Source: Ereboglobus luteus
Lineage (GTDB): Bacteria; Verrucomicrobiota; Verrucomicrobiia; Opitutales; Opitutaceae
Direction of reading: 5' to 3'
DNA: 64,000 nucleotides
NCBI RefSeq assembly: GCF_003096195.1
Contig: NZ_CP023004.1
Coordinates: 3,390,501-3,454,500, forward strand
In this document: positions 56,342-64,000 of the stretch, one piece after another
How the letters are laid out: every line of letters starts with the position of its first letter
Numbering within the stretch: position 1 is the stretch's first letter
Position numbers and translations under genes: made by a program
The notes under the pieces: model-generated
What the model saw: the letters and a program-made list of their open reading frames with translations, nothing else
Database searches by the model: none
What the model was told of the DNA's origin: nothing

Positions 56342-56739
56342 GCACGGCGGAAAATCCACCTTTGCCGTCGCGGGCCGGCGGACCGATGCGCAGGCTGCGC
56401 TGCACGCGGCACTCGGAGCGCGAGGCGGCGGCGTGTTGCGCGGAGTGCGGGCTGCCGTTTTGCCGCGAGTGCGTCTCGGAATACGAGGGGCGCTTGTTGT
56501 GCGCGGCGTGCCTGGAGAAAATCGTTGCGAACGCGAAGGCGGATGCGGACGGGAGCAATCGCGGTCTTTTCGCGCTGACGGCGAACTCGGTGAAACGCGC
56601 GGCGTCGCTCGCGGCGGGTGTGGCGTGGCTCTGGTTGTGTTTTTACCTGGCGGGTTTGCTGATCGAAAAACTGCCGCAGTCGGTGCATGAAGGCACGGTG
56701 TGGGCGCAGGCGGCGGAGGAGGCGCTGGGCGAGGAATGA
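56338..56739 (+). CDS. Small B-box-like zinc-finger membrane protein
   Basis: 133 residues. It has a single B-box-like cluster at about 22-60 ('CTRHSEREAAACCAECGL', 'CRECVSEYEGRLLCAACL'), clearly related to the cluster in the protein at 55086. One hydrophobic helix follows (about 90-112). The start overlaps the previous stop (ATGA) and its own stop overlaps the next start. It probably works with its larger relative as an adaptor or metal-structured anchor. Confidence 0.78.
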   Translation: MSTAENPPLPSRAGGPMRRLRCTRHSEREAAACCAECGLPFCRECVSEYEGRLLCAACLEKIVANAKADADGSNRGLFALTANSVKRAASLAAGVAWLWLCFYLAGLLIEKLPQSVHEGTVWAQAAEEALGEE

Positions 56740-58430
56740 CGCGCAAGGGCACCACCGCACGCCGTCGCGAGACGGAGCCGTCCGCGCTGGCATTGATCGA
56801 GGAATCCGTGCACCTGCTCCGTCGCGCGCCGGCGGGCGTGTTTGTGTTTCACCTTCTCGGCGCGGGGGCGTGGGCGCTGGCGCTTTTGTTCGCGTGGGCT
56901 TACGTCTCGTGGTTCAGGCCGTCGCGCGACGAGCTTGCGCTGGGCGCGTGCGCGCTCGTGCTGCTGTATGCGTGGATGAAGGTCGCCCAGGCGGAAATGT
57001 GCGCGCGGTTGCTGGCGTTTCGCCTTGGCGCGAAGCCGGAGAAATTCACATGGCGCAGGGCGGCGCGTCTGGCGGTTTCGCAATTCAAAATCCACGCGTG
57101 GGGACCGGCGGCGCTGGCGGTGTCGGGTGTGCTGCTGCTGCCATTCGGTTATGTGTGGCTGTATTTTCAAACGGCGACGGCGCTTGGCTCCGCTCAAGTC
57201 CCGGAGCAACACGGCGCGGCTGAGGCGGATGCGCGGCAGCTTGCGAAACTCTGGCCGCGGCAGGGGCATGTGGGGCTGCTCGTGATCAGTGCGCTTTCGC
57301 TTGTGGTTTTTGCAAACGTGGCGGCGTTGTTTTACATGCTGCCTTGGCTGGCGCGCACGTTGCTCGGAATGGAAAACTTCATGTCACTGAGCGGCTGGTC
57401 GATGCTCAACACCACATTCCTCATGTGTGTGACGGCGCTCACGTGGCTCGCGATCGATCCGCTTGCGAAGGCGTTTTGCGTGCTGCGTGTTTTTCGCGGG
57501 CGCGCCCTGCGCACCGGCGCGGATTTGCGCATCGAAATCGCCGCTGTTCGAAAAACAGGACGCGCCAAAACAGGTTTCGCCCTCGTCGCGTTGGTCGCAA
57601 GCACGCTGATGTTTTCGGGTGACGCGACGGCAGCCGGGCGGGACTCCGCTTCCGATCAACAACAGCAGCAACAAGTCCAGCCTGCCGAGCTCGACCAAGC
57701 CATCGACGAAGTGCTGGCGCGCCGCGATTTTCAATGGCAGTTGCACCCGGATGAAAAGGCACGGTCTTCGGATGACGAGGCGAGCGCAATCGAGCGTTTT
57801 TTCAACTGGATGGGGAGCGGGGTGAAATCAGTTTTTCGCGCACTGGCGGATTTTATCGGATGGCTGGCGGAGTTGCTTTCGCGCGACAATGAAAGCGCCT
57901 GGCCGGTTGTTACAAAGGAACGCTCGGGCATGGGGGACCTGTCGCTGTTGAAGTTTTTCCTCTACTCGCTTCTCGCGGTGCTGGTGGGGCTGCTCGTTTG
58001 GGTGATTTTTATCACGGTGCGCGGCGGCGGGCGCAAGATCGTGGAGGCGGCGGCGGGCGGCGCGGAGATCGGGGAAAAACCGGATTTGCGCGATGAAAAC
58101 GTGCAGGCGGCGCAACTGCCCTGGGATGAGTGGCTGCATCTCGCGCGCGAGCAGGTCGCGCTCGGCGAGTGGCGCCTGGCGCTGCGCGCGCTCTACCTCG
58201 CGCAACTCGCGCGCCTCGGCGCGGAGGGATTGCTGACGCTGCGGCGGCACAAGACGAATCTCGATTACGAGCGCGAACTGCGTCGCCGCGCGCTGCAGCG
58301 CGCGGGACTGCCGGAATGGTTTGCCGCGAGGCGGCGCGAGTTCGAGGCGGCGTGGTATGGCCGCGAGCAGACGGACGAGGCGCGCGTGCGCGCGTGGTTC
58401 GACGAGCTGGAGAAAGGAGCGAAAATATGA
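56736..58430 (+). CDS. DUF4129-containing polytopic membrane protein
   Basis: 564 residues from the ATGA overlap at 56736 (an upstream in-frame start at 56700 would overlap the previous gene more deeply). Five or six membrane helices occupy the first 300 residues. After a Gln-rich linker ('SDQQQQQQVQ') the region 'LDQAIDEVLARRDFQWQL' begins a periplasmic or cytoplasmic segment, with another helix near 400-425. The C-terminal DUF4129 domain has 'LRALYLAQLARLGAEGLLTLRR', 'TNLDYERELRRRA' and 'FEAAWYGREQTDE'. DUF4129 usually accompanies MoxR and DUF58, as here. The mechanism is unknown. Confidence 0.8.
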   Translation: MTRKGTTARRRETEPSALALIEESVHLLRRAPAGVFVFHLLGAGAWALALLFAWAYVSWFRPSRDELALGACALVLLYAWMKVAQAEMCARLLAFRLGAKPEKFTWRRAARLAVSQFKIHAWGPAALAVSGVLLLPFGYVWLYFQTATALGSAQVPEQHGAAEADARQLAKLWPRQGHVGLLVISALSLVVFANVAALFYMLPWLARTLLGMENFMSLSGWSMLNTTFLMCVTALTWLAIDPLAKAFCVLRVFRGRALRTGADLRIEIAAVRKTGRAKTGFALVALVASTLMFSGDATAAGRDSASDQQQQQQVQPAELDQAIDEVLARRDFQWQLHPDEKARSSDDEASAIERFFNWMGSGVKSVFRALADFIGWLAELLSRDNESAWPVVTKERSGMGDLSLLKFFLYSLLAVLVGLLVWVIFITVRGGGRKIVEAAAGGAEIGEKPDLRDENVQAAQLPWDEWLHLAREQVALGEWRLALRALYLAQLARLGAEGLLTLRRHKTNLDYERELRRRALQRAGLPEWFAARRREFEAAWYGREQTDEARVRAWFDELEKGAKI

Positions 58431-59719
58431 AGCGCCGAGCCTCGATGATTCTGCTCGCCGCGCTGGTCGTGCTGTTGCTCGGCGGCATCGCCGAATTGCT
58501 GCGCATGAGGATTTCGCGCGGCGATGTGTATCCGCTTTACTCGACCTATCGCGCTGACCCGCTCGGCACAAAGGCGTTTTATGAAAGCCTGGAGCTTGTG
58601 CCCGGCGCGCGCGCGCAACGGTGGCTGCGCGAGCCGGAAAAATTGCCGGCCGGCATGCGCGGGACGATTGTGTTTGCGGGGGTGAATTCCGCCGGGTGGT
58701 TGCGGACGGACCGCGTCACCGCAAAAAAACTCGACTCGCTCGCTCGCGGCGGCGCGCGCGTGGTCGTGACGTTCAAGGCGGGTTTCGGCGAGCGCGAGTT
58801 GAAGCGCTGGCGCGATTCGCGCACCGATGACGATTATTCAAAATACAATTTCGCGGGCGCGCCGGATTTTGCCGCGCATGCCTTGGAGAAGCGCGACGCA
58901 CCCGAGGTCGCGCCCGAAGAAAAACCGGAGCCCCCTGAGAAAAAAGGCAGTCGCAAGAAACAGGTGTTTGTCGATGCGGGCGAGCAATGGGGCGTGAAAA
59001 TCGTGACGCGCATCATCAAACCCGACGACGACGGCAGGCTGCCCCCCGCGGTGCGCTCGGAAGGACAACCGGGCGAATGGCCGGGAAGACTCGACTGGAT
59101 GAGCGAGTTGTATTTCGACACGGACAAAAGCGCGGACTGGCGCGTGCTTTACACGCGCGAGGGGCGCCCCGTGATGATTGAGCGCGCGATTGGCACAGGC
59201 TCTATCGTGCTGGCGGCGGATTCGTTTTTCCTGAGCAACGAGGCGCTGCAACGCGCGCGCGCGACCTCATTGCTCGCGTGGCTCGTGACCGCGCCGGGCG
59301 GCGACGGTGTTGTTGTTTTCGACGAATACCATCTCGGCATGACTGAGGATCACGGCGTGGCCGCGCTTGCGCGGCGCTATGGGCTGACGGGGGCTGCGTG
59401 CCTGGCGATGTTGCTGGCGGTGTTGTGGGTGTGGCATCGCATGGCGCTGTTCGTGCCGCCGCCCGCCGACGAGGATGATGAGCACGCGGGTTACGAGCCG
59501 ACGGCGGGCTTGGAGGCGTTGCTGCGCCGCTCGGTGCCCCGCGCGCAAGTGGCGCGTGTGTGCCTCGACGAATGGAAAAAAACGGCTTCGCCCGCCGACA
59601 TTGCGCGTGTGGACAAGGCGCTCGCGACGCTGGAGCGAAACGCGTCGCCGTGGAAAATCTACACAACCGCGCGGGAAGCGCTGCGAAAATCAGGAGGGGT
59701 TTTGCCCCGCCCAAAATAG
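58427..59719 (+). CDS. DUF4350 family membrane protein
   Basis: 430 residues, ATGA overlap at 58427. A membrane helix at 8-26 is followed by the DUF4350 region: 'YSTYRADPLGTKAFYESLE', 'GTIVFAGVNSAGWL' and 'LARGGARVVVTFK', a GATase-like fold without the catalytic triad. It continues with 'AIGTGSIVLAADSFFLSNEAL' (split strands) and 'DEYHLGMTEDHGV'. A second membrane helix lies at about 322-342, and an alpha-helical C-terminus ends the protein. The stretch 'EVAPEEKPEPPEKKGSRKK' is a disordered charged insert. It stands between the DUF4129 and MoxR genes as in many bacteria. Confidence 0.82.
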   Translation: MKRRASMILLAALVVLLLGGIAELLRMRISRGDVYPLYSTYRADPLGTKAFYESLELVPGARAQRWLREPEKLPAGMRGTIVFAGVNSAGWLRTDRVTAKKLDSLARGGARVVVTFKAGFGERELKRWRDSRTDDDYSKYNFAGAPDFAAHALEKRDAPEVAPEEKPEPPEKKGSRKKQVFVDAGEQWGVKIVTRIIKPDDDGRLPPAVRSEGQPGEWPGRLDWMSELYFDTDKSADWRVLYTREGRPVMIERAIGTGSIVLAADSFFLSNEALQRARATSLLAWLVTAPGGDGVVVFDEYHLGMTEDHGVAALARRYGLTGAACLAMLLAVLWVWHRMALFVPPPADEDDEHAGYEPTAGLEALLRRSVPRAQVARVCLDEWKKTASPADIARVDKALATLERNASPWKIYTTAREALRKSGGVLPRPK

Positions 59720-59730
59720 AAACCAATTTT

Positions 59731-60696
59731 ATGAACCCAACCATTGAATCGTTTACGGAAAAACTAACTGCCGCCCGTGCCGAGGTGGCGAAAGTCGTCA
59801 TCGGCCAGCAGGAGGCGGTCGAGCTTTCGCTCATCACTTTGCTGTCGCGCCAGCACGCGCTCATCGAGGGCGTGCCGGGCGTGGCGAAGACGCTGCTCGT
59901 GCGCACGCTCGCGCACGTGCTCGGCGTGCCGAGCGGGCGCGTGCAGTTCACACCCGACCTCATGCCGTCCGACATCACGGGCACGAATGTGTTTAATTTG
60001 CAGACAAACTCATTCACGCTGATTCGCGGGCCGGTGTTCACGTCGTTCCTTCTCGCCGACGAAATCAATCGCGCGCCCGCGAAAACCCAGGCTGCGCTTT
60101 TGCAGGCGATGCAGGAGCGCGTGGTGTCGATCGACCGCGAGACCTACGCGCTTGATGAGAACTTCACCGTGTTCGCCACGCAAAATCCGGCGGATTCCGA
60201 GGGCACTTATCCGCTGCCCGAGGCCCAGAAGGATCGCTTCATGCTCAAGATCAAAATGGAGCCGCCGGCGCGCGACGAGGAACTTTCGCTGGCGCGGCGC
60301 ATGGTCGGAAACAACACGCCGGAGGGCGCGCTTGCCGCGGGCGAAGTGCGCGCTGTGCTTGGCGCGGGCGAACTGGCCTCAATGCGCGCCGCGCTCGACA
60401 CGGTGACCTTGCGCGAGGAGCTGACGAGCTACGTGGTCGATCTTGTGCGCGCGACGCGCAGCCACGAGAGCATGCTGGTCGGCGCGGGGCCGCGCGCCAC
60501 GCAGGCGTTGCTGCTTGGCAGCCGCGCGCGCGCCGCGCTCGACGGTCGCGACTATGTGACGCCGGACGATGTGCGCGGCCTTGCAAGCGCGGTGCTCGGA
60601 CACCGCCTGATATTGCGCCCCGAGTTCGAAATAGAGGGACTGACAATCGACGAAGTGCTCTCGCGGATACTTGAACAAGTGGCGGTGCCAAGATGA
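59731..60696 (+). CDS. MoxR family AAA+ ATPase
   Basis: 321 residues, cytoplasmic. Walker A is 'GVPGVAKT' (47-54), Walker B 'LLADEINR' (107-114), sensor 1 'FATQNP', and the C-terminal lid has 'LLLGSRARAALDGRDYVTP'. MoxR proteins act as chaperones that assemble or activate VWA or DUF58 partners, which matches the DUF58 gene 105 bp downstream. The ATG at 59731 follows an AT-rich 11-bp gap. Confidence 0.95.
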   Translation: MNPTIESFTEKLTAARAEVAKVVIGQQEAVELSLITLLSRQHALIEGVPGVAKTLLVRTLAHVLGVPSGRVQFTPDLMPSDITGTNVFNLQTNSFTLIRGPVFTSFLLADEINRAPAKTQAALLQAMQERVVSIDRETYALDENFTVFATQNPADSEGTYPLPEAQKDRFMLKIKMEPPARDEELSLARRMVGNNTPEGALAAGEVRAVLGAGELASMRAALDTVTLREELTSYVVDLVRATRSHESMLVGAGPRATQALLLGSRARAALDGRDYVTPDDVRGLASAVLGHRLILRPEFEIEGLTIDEVLSRILEQVAVPR

Positions 60697-60764
60697 AGAA
60701 ATTGGGGCTTTCCGATTGCGCGCCACCGCGCGGTCTCGAAGTCGAAAATGGAGCGGTAACTCCC

Positions 60765-60795
60765 AATCGAAAATCGGAAATCCAAAATCGAAAAT
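60765..60795. repeat. AT-rich short repeat (AATCGAAAAT type)
   Basis: In the gap between the MoxR and DUF58 genes the word AATCGAAAAT occurs twice with AAATCC between, and a further TCGAAAAT lies at 60742. A similar AT-rich word (GATTTCAAATT...GAAATTTCAGAATC) is found inside the SNF2 gene at 53173-53198. It looks like a small dispersed repeat in otherwise GC-rich DNA. Confidence 0.45.
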
Positions 60796-60801
60796 AACAA
60801 C

Positions 60802-62145
60802 ATGACCTTCCTCCCCTCAACACGCTTGCTCTGGCTTGTCTTCGCCGTGGTGCTGCTTGCGGTGCCGGCGGGGCCGATGCCCGGGTTGATGCCGGTGTGC
60901 TTCGCCGCGCTGGCGATCGTGGTGTTGCTGGCGTTGCTTGATTTGGCGTTGAGTTTGCGGGGAGTGCGGATGCCCGGGGTGTCGATCCCGGATGTCGTGC
61001 GGTTTTCGAAGGACCGGCCCGGCGTGATCCCGGTGAGTTTTTCCAATGAGACAGGGCGCGCGATGGAGCTGCGTTTTGCGCTCGGACTGCCGAAAGTTTT
61101 TGCGGCAAAGGACAATGAGTTGTGGGTGCGCCTGCCGGCGGGCGCAAAAAAATCGCGCGCGCAAATCGAGTGGGCGTGCACGCCTTCGCGGCGCGGGCGT
61201 TTTGCGAATGCGGCGCTGGCGTGCTGCGAGGCGGGATCGCGAATGGGTTTGTGGCGGTTGCGCGCGCGGGCGCGGCTGGAGTGCGAGTTGCGCGTGTATC
61301 CGAATTTGTTTTCCGAGCGGCGTCAGCTCGCGGCGGTTTTTCTGGATCGCGGCCAGTTTGGCGCGAAGCTGCAGCGCACGGTCGGGCGCGGGCGTGAGTT
61401 TGAAAAAATGCGCGAGTATTTGCCGGGCGACGGGTTTGACGAAATCCACTGGAAGGCGACGGCGAAGCGCGGACATCCGGTGACAAAGGTTTTCCAAGCC
61501 GAGCGCACGCAGGAGATTTATGTGGTGATCGACATGTCGCGTTTGTCGGGGCGGCTCGTCACGCACGAGGGTGTCACGCAAACGGTGCTCGAACGCTACC
61601 TGACCTCGGCGCTGGTTTTGTTTCTCGCGGCGCAGCGGCAGGGGGACCGCTTCGGCGTGATCGCCTACGATGATCGCGTGCGCGTGAGTTTGCGCGCGGG
61701 CAACGGCGCAGCGCATTACGCGGCATGCCGCGAGGCTTTGCACACGCTCCAACCGGGCGAGGTGACACCCGACATGGCCGAGGTGGCGCGTCACATTCGG
61801 TTGCGGCAACGCCAGCGCGCGCTGTTGTTTTTCCTGACCGACCTGAGCGATCCCGTGCTGGCGGAGGATTTCGCGAGGCACGCTCCATTGCTGGCACGCC
61901 AGCATTTGATGCTGGTGAGCCAGTTGCGCGGGCCGGGCGTGGAGCCGCTTTTCGCAAACAAGGGCGCGGAGGGACGCGGCGATCTTTACGCGAGGCTTGC
62001 GGGCCACATGCGCTGGGAGGAAATGCAGGCGCTGATCCGCACGCTCAAGCAGAACAACATCACGGCGGCAGTGCTTGATGACGATGCGTTCGTGGCGAAC
62101 TTGGTGACGCAATATTTGCAGGTGAAGCGGAGGCAGTTGCTATGA
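60802..62145 (+). CDS. DUF58 protein (VWA-like)
   Basis: 447 residues. Two N-terminal membrane helices (10-25 and 30-50) are followed by a beta-rich region and the DUF58 signature 'GREFEKMREYLPGDGFDEIHWKATAK'. A VWA-like fold follows, with 'VVIDMSRLSG' in place of a full MIDAS (DxSxS is reduced to DMSRLS). Then 'GDRFGVIAYDDRVRV' and 'ALLFFLTDLSDP'. It is the partner of MoxR and may scaffold a membrane complex. The start at 60802 has no strong Shine-Dalgarno. Confidence 0.9.
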   Translation: MTFLPSTRLLWLVFAVVLLAVPAGPMPGLMPVCFAALAIVVLLALLDLALSLRGVRMPGVSIPDVVRFSKDRPGVIPVSFSNETGRAMELRFALGLPKVFAAKDNELWVRLPAGAKKSRAQIEWACTPSRRGRFANAALACCEAGSRMGLWRLRARARLECELRVYPNLFSERRQLAAVFLDRGQFGAKLQRTVGRGREFEKMREYLPGDGFDEIHWKATAKRGHPVTKVFQAERTQEIYVVIDMSRLSGRLVTHEGVTQTVLERYLTSALVLFLAAQRQGDRFGVIAYDDRVRVSLRAGNGAAHYAACREALHTLQPGEVTPDMAEVARHIRLRQRQRALLFFLTDLSDPVLAEDFARHAPLLARQHLMLVSQLRGPGVEPLFANKGAEGRGDLYARLAGHMRWEEMQALIRTLKQNNITAAVLDDDAFVANLVTQYLQVKRRQLL

Positions 62146-62249
62146 AGGCCGACCCTCGAACAGACGGAGCACGGGGAACGGGACGGGCCGCATTGGCCCC
62201 TGTGGTTCTTCGCGCATTCTGCGTTCCTTTTTTGGAGGATTTTTCATGA
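62142..62249 (+). CDS. Possible 35-residue coupled small ORF
   Basis: The ATG overlaps the DUF58 stop (ATGA) and the TGA overlaps the ATG of the SpoIIM-like gene (tcATGA), so ribosomes could be passed through it. The product would be basic then hydrophobic ('ALAPVVLRAFCVPFLEDF'). The family is unknown and the reading frame may be open by chance. Confidence 0.25.
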   Translation: MKADPRTDGARGTGRAALAPVVLRAFCVPFLEDFS

Positions 62250-63262
62250 TCGTAAACTTGGACCAGTTTATCGAGGCGGAGCGGCCGAAATGGGAGCGGC
62301 TCGACAAAATCTTGAACCGCCTGGCGAACGATCCCTGGCGCAAGCTGCCGCTTGAGGAAGTGCGCGAGATGGAGCATTTATATCAAAGAGCCTCGGCGGA
62401 CCTGGCGCGCCTGGCCACGTTTTCCGCGGAGCCGGAGACGCGCGCGTATCTGGAGAATCTTGTCGCGCGCGGTTACGCGGAAATCCACGGCGGCGCGGGC
62501 GGGCGTTCCGTCGCGCACTGGCGCCCGGGGAAATGGTTCTCGGTCACGCTGCCCGGTGTATTCAGGAAACGAATACGTGCGTTCTGGTTCGCGCTGGCGT
62601 TGATGCTGGGAGGCGCGGTTTTCGGGGGCTTCGCGGTGGCGCTTGATCCCGAAGCCAAGCAGGTGTTGATGCCGTTTTCGCACTTGCTCGGCGACCCGGC
62701 GGAGCGCGTTGCGAAGGAGGAGGCGGGCGCAGATTACAATAGGCTGGACGGCTCGAAGGGCACGTTTGCCGGTTATTTGATGACGCACAACATCCGCGTG
62801 ACCTTGCTCGTGATGGCGCTCGGCATGACGTGGGGCGCGGGGACGCTGGTGCTGTTGTTCTACAACGGCGTGATTCTCGGCGCGGTGGTCGCGGACTACG
62901 TGCTGGCGGGGCAGACGACGTTCTTGTTCGGCTGGCTGCTGCCGCACGGCATGATTGAAATCCCCGCGATTCTCGTGGGCGGGCAGGCCGGGTTTGTGCT
63001 GGCGGGCGCGCTGATTGGGCGCGGCCAGAACAAGGGGCTTGCGATGCGCCTGCGGGCGGCCGCGCCGGATGTGGTGACGTTGTGCGCGGGCGCGGCGTTG
63101 ATGCTTGTGTGGGCGGGCGTCGTGGAGGCGTTCATTTCGCAATACCACGCGCCGGTGCTGCCGTATTGGATCAAGATTGCCTTCGGCGTGATCGAAGGCG
63201 CGGTGCTGTTGTGGTATTTCGGATTTTGCGGGCGCAAAAGGGAAGGGGATGAAAATCAATGA
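62246..63262 (+). CDS. SpoIIM/DUF95 family membrane protein
   Basis: 338 residues. An N-terminal cytoplasmic helical part (1-110, 'DQFIEAERPKWERLDKIL' and 'LYQRASADLARL') is followed by at least five membrane helices. DUF95 marks are 'YLMTHNIRVTLLVMALGMTWG' (split), 'LFYNGVILGAV' and 'LLPHGMIEIPAILVGGQAG'. SpoIIM is a peptidoglycan-remodelling partner in spore formers, but relatives in non-sporulating bacteria sit beside MoxR, DUF58 and RDD genes, as here. The stop overlaps the next start. Confidence 0.93.
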   Translation: MIVNLDQFIEAERPKWERLDKILNRLANDPWRKLPLEEVREMEHLYQRASADLARLATFSAEPETRAYLENLVARGYAEIHGGAGGRSVAHWRPGKWFSVTLPGVFRKRIRAFWFALALMLGGAVFGGFAVALDPEAKQVLMPFSHLLGDPAERVAKEEAGADYNRLDGSKGTFAGYLMTHNIRVTLLVMALGMTWGAGTLVLLFYNGVILGAVVADYVLAGQTTFLFGWLLPHGMIEIPAILVGGQAGFVLAGALIGRGQNKGLAMRLRAAAPDVVTLCAGAALMLVWAGVVEAFISQYHAPVLPYWIKIAFGVIEGAVLLWYFGFCGRKREGDENQ

Positions 63263-64000
63263 GCGGCGCGAACGGTATTGAAAGACTGGATACAATCCGC
63301 GTGCGCACGCCGGAGGGCGCGGTGTTTTCCCACCGGCTGGCGAGCCCGGTGATGCGGATGCTCGCGCTGCTGGCCGACTGGATGATCGTGAGCGCGGGGT
63401 GGGGGATTGTGAGCGTGGCGATCAGCCTGCTGGCGCTTGTGAGCGTGGACGCGATGCGCGCGGTGAGCGTGATCGGATATTTTGTGGTGTCGCAGGGCTA
63501 CTCGATTTTTTTCGAGTGGCGGTGGCGCGGCCTCACGCCGGGCAAGCGGATGCTGCGGTTGCGCGTGATCGACGAACGCGGCTTGCGCCTGTCCCTGTGG
63601 CAGGTGGTGCTGCGCAATTTGCTGCGGGCGATTGACGCGCTCCCGCTCGGATATTTCGCGGGCGGCGCGACGGCGTTGCTGAGCCGCCGCTGCCAGCGGC
63701 TCGGCGACCTGGCGGCGGGAACGCTCGTGATTTGGGAGGCCCCGGAACCGGCGCCTGATCCGGCGTTGCTGGGGAGCGAAAAATACAACACGCTGCGCGG
63801 CCACGCGCCTGTGGTGGCGCGTTTGCGGCAGGCAGTTTCACCGGGCGAGGCGCGCGTGGCGTGGCTGGCGCTGGCCCGGCGCGACAAGCTCGATGACGCG
63901 GCGCGCGTGGAGTTGTTTGCCGACCTCGCGGACCATTTCAAATCGCTGACCGACTTTCCCGAGGGCGTGACGGACGGCGTGAGCAACGAGCAGTTCGTGC
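63259..64000 (+). CDS. RDD family membrane protein (incomplete at window end)
   Basis: The visible 247 residues begin at the ATGA overlap at 63259. The RDD domain spans about 20-155: 'HRLASPVMRMLALLADWMIV', then helices, 'WRGLTPGKRMLRLRVIDE' and 'RCQRLGDLAAGTLVIWE'. A soluble helical region follows ('LRQAVSPGEARVAWLALARRD'), and the frame is still open at the edge. It is the second RDD protein in the cluster and differs from the GYF_2-RDD protein at 54270. Confidence 0.88.
   Translation, partial: MSGANGIERLDTIRVRTPEGAVFSHRLASPVMRMLALLADWMIVSAGWGIVSVAISLLALVSVDAMRAVSVIGYFVVSQGYSIFFEWRWRGLTPGKRMLRLRVIDERGLRLSLWQVVLRNLLRAIDALPLGYFAGGATALLSRRCQRLGDLAAGTLVIWEAPEPAPDPALLGSEKYNTLRGHAPVVARLRQAVSPGEARVAWLALARRDKLDDAARVELFADLADHFKSLTDFPEGVTDGVSNEQFV

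Overview
The window is a GC-rich stretch of a Gram-negative bacterial chromosome. It looks like a member of the Verrucomicrobiota, most likely Opitutaceae. Three features support this. The TonB-dependent receptors are of Opitutus type, with an N-terminal 'VVLSPFEV...GYAATNAVSGTRL' stretch in the receptor at 40060. The GreA domain sits at the end of a 615-residue protein, as in the related Chlamydiae. There is also a giant autotransporter and a long polysaccharide-utilisation region. Few genes have a strong Shine-Dalgarno sequence, so many starts were chosen from protein homology and gene overlap. No mobile element, phage, CRISPR array or rRNA was seen; one tRNA-Asn(GTT) is present.

Layout. 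(1) 126-8027: a 2,633-residue autotransporter with internal tandem repeats and its own terminator, followed by a 446-bp gap with several short palindromes. (2) 8547-12917: two tandem DUF3160 genes, the second frameshifted. (3) 13032-21825: housekeeping genes, namely gcvT-gcvH, two corA paralogues, a DUF3300 secreted protein, a Nudix hydrolase, a LysE-type exporter and long GreA. (4) 22021-50965: a carbohydrate-utilisation region. Leftward operon A is TonB receptor-sulfatase. Leftward operon B is sialidase-like-MFS-NHL protein. A rightward run holds an FAD oxidoreductase, GH65 phosphorylase, beta-phosphoglucomutase, GH42-like enzyme, TonB receptor, MFS, a multidomain GH-A surface protein and a GH38 mannosidase. 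Two regulators sit inside: an unusual FCD-AraC fusion and an IclR protein. (5) 51096-54056: tRNA-Asn and a frameshifted SNF2 helicase. (6) 54270-64000: a tightly overlapping run of membrane genes built on the MoxR-DUF58-DUF4129-DUF4350-SpoIIM-RDD theme, with two B-box-like zinc proteins; it runs off the window.

How the genes fit together. In region 4, outer-membrane receptors and secreted hydrolases would release and import oligosaccharides. MFS carriers would move products across the inner membrane. The GH65 enzyme and beta-phosphoglucomutase would feed glucose-6-phosphate into glycolysis. The combination of sulfatase, sialidase-like, mannosidase and galactosidase-like enzymes suggests a decorated, possibly host-derived glycan, but the substrate is inferred. 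The strongest new signal is a gapless 70-bp element (48 of 70 identical). It lies 105 and 109 nt upstream of the first genes of operons A and B, so the two operons probably share one regulator. The FCD-AraC fusion, divergent from operon A, is the prime candidate. The two frameshifts both fall in poly-G runs and may be assembly errors.
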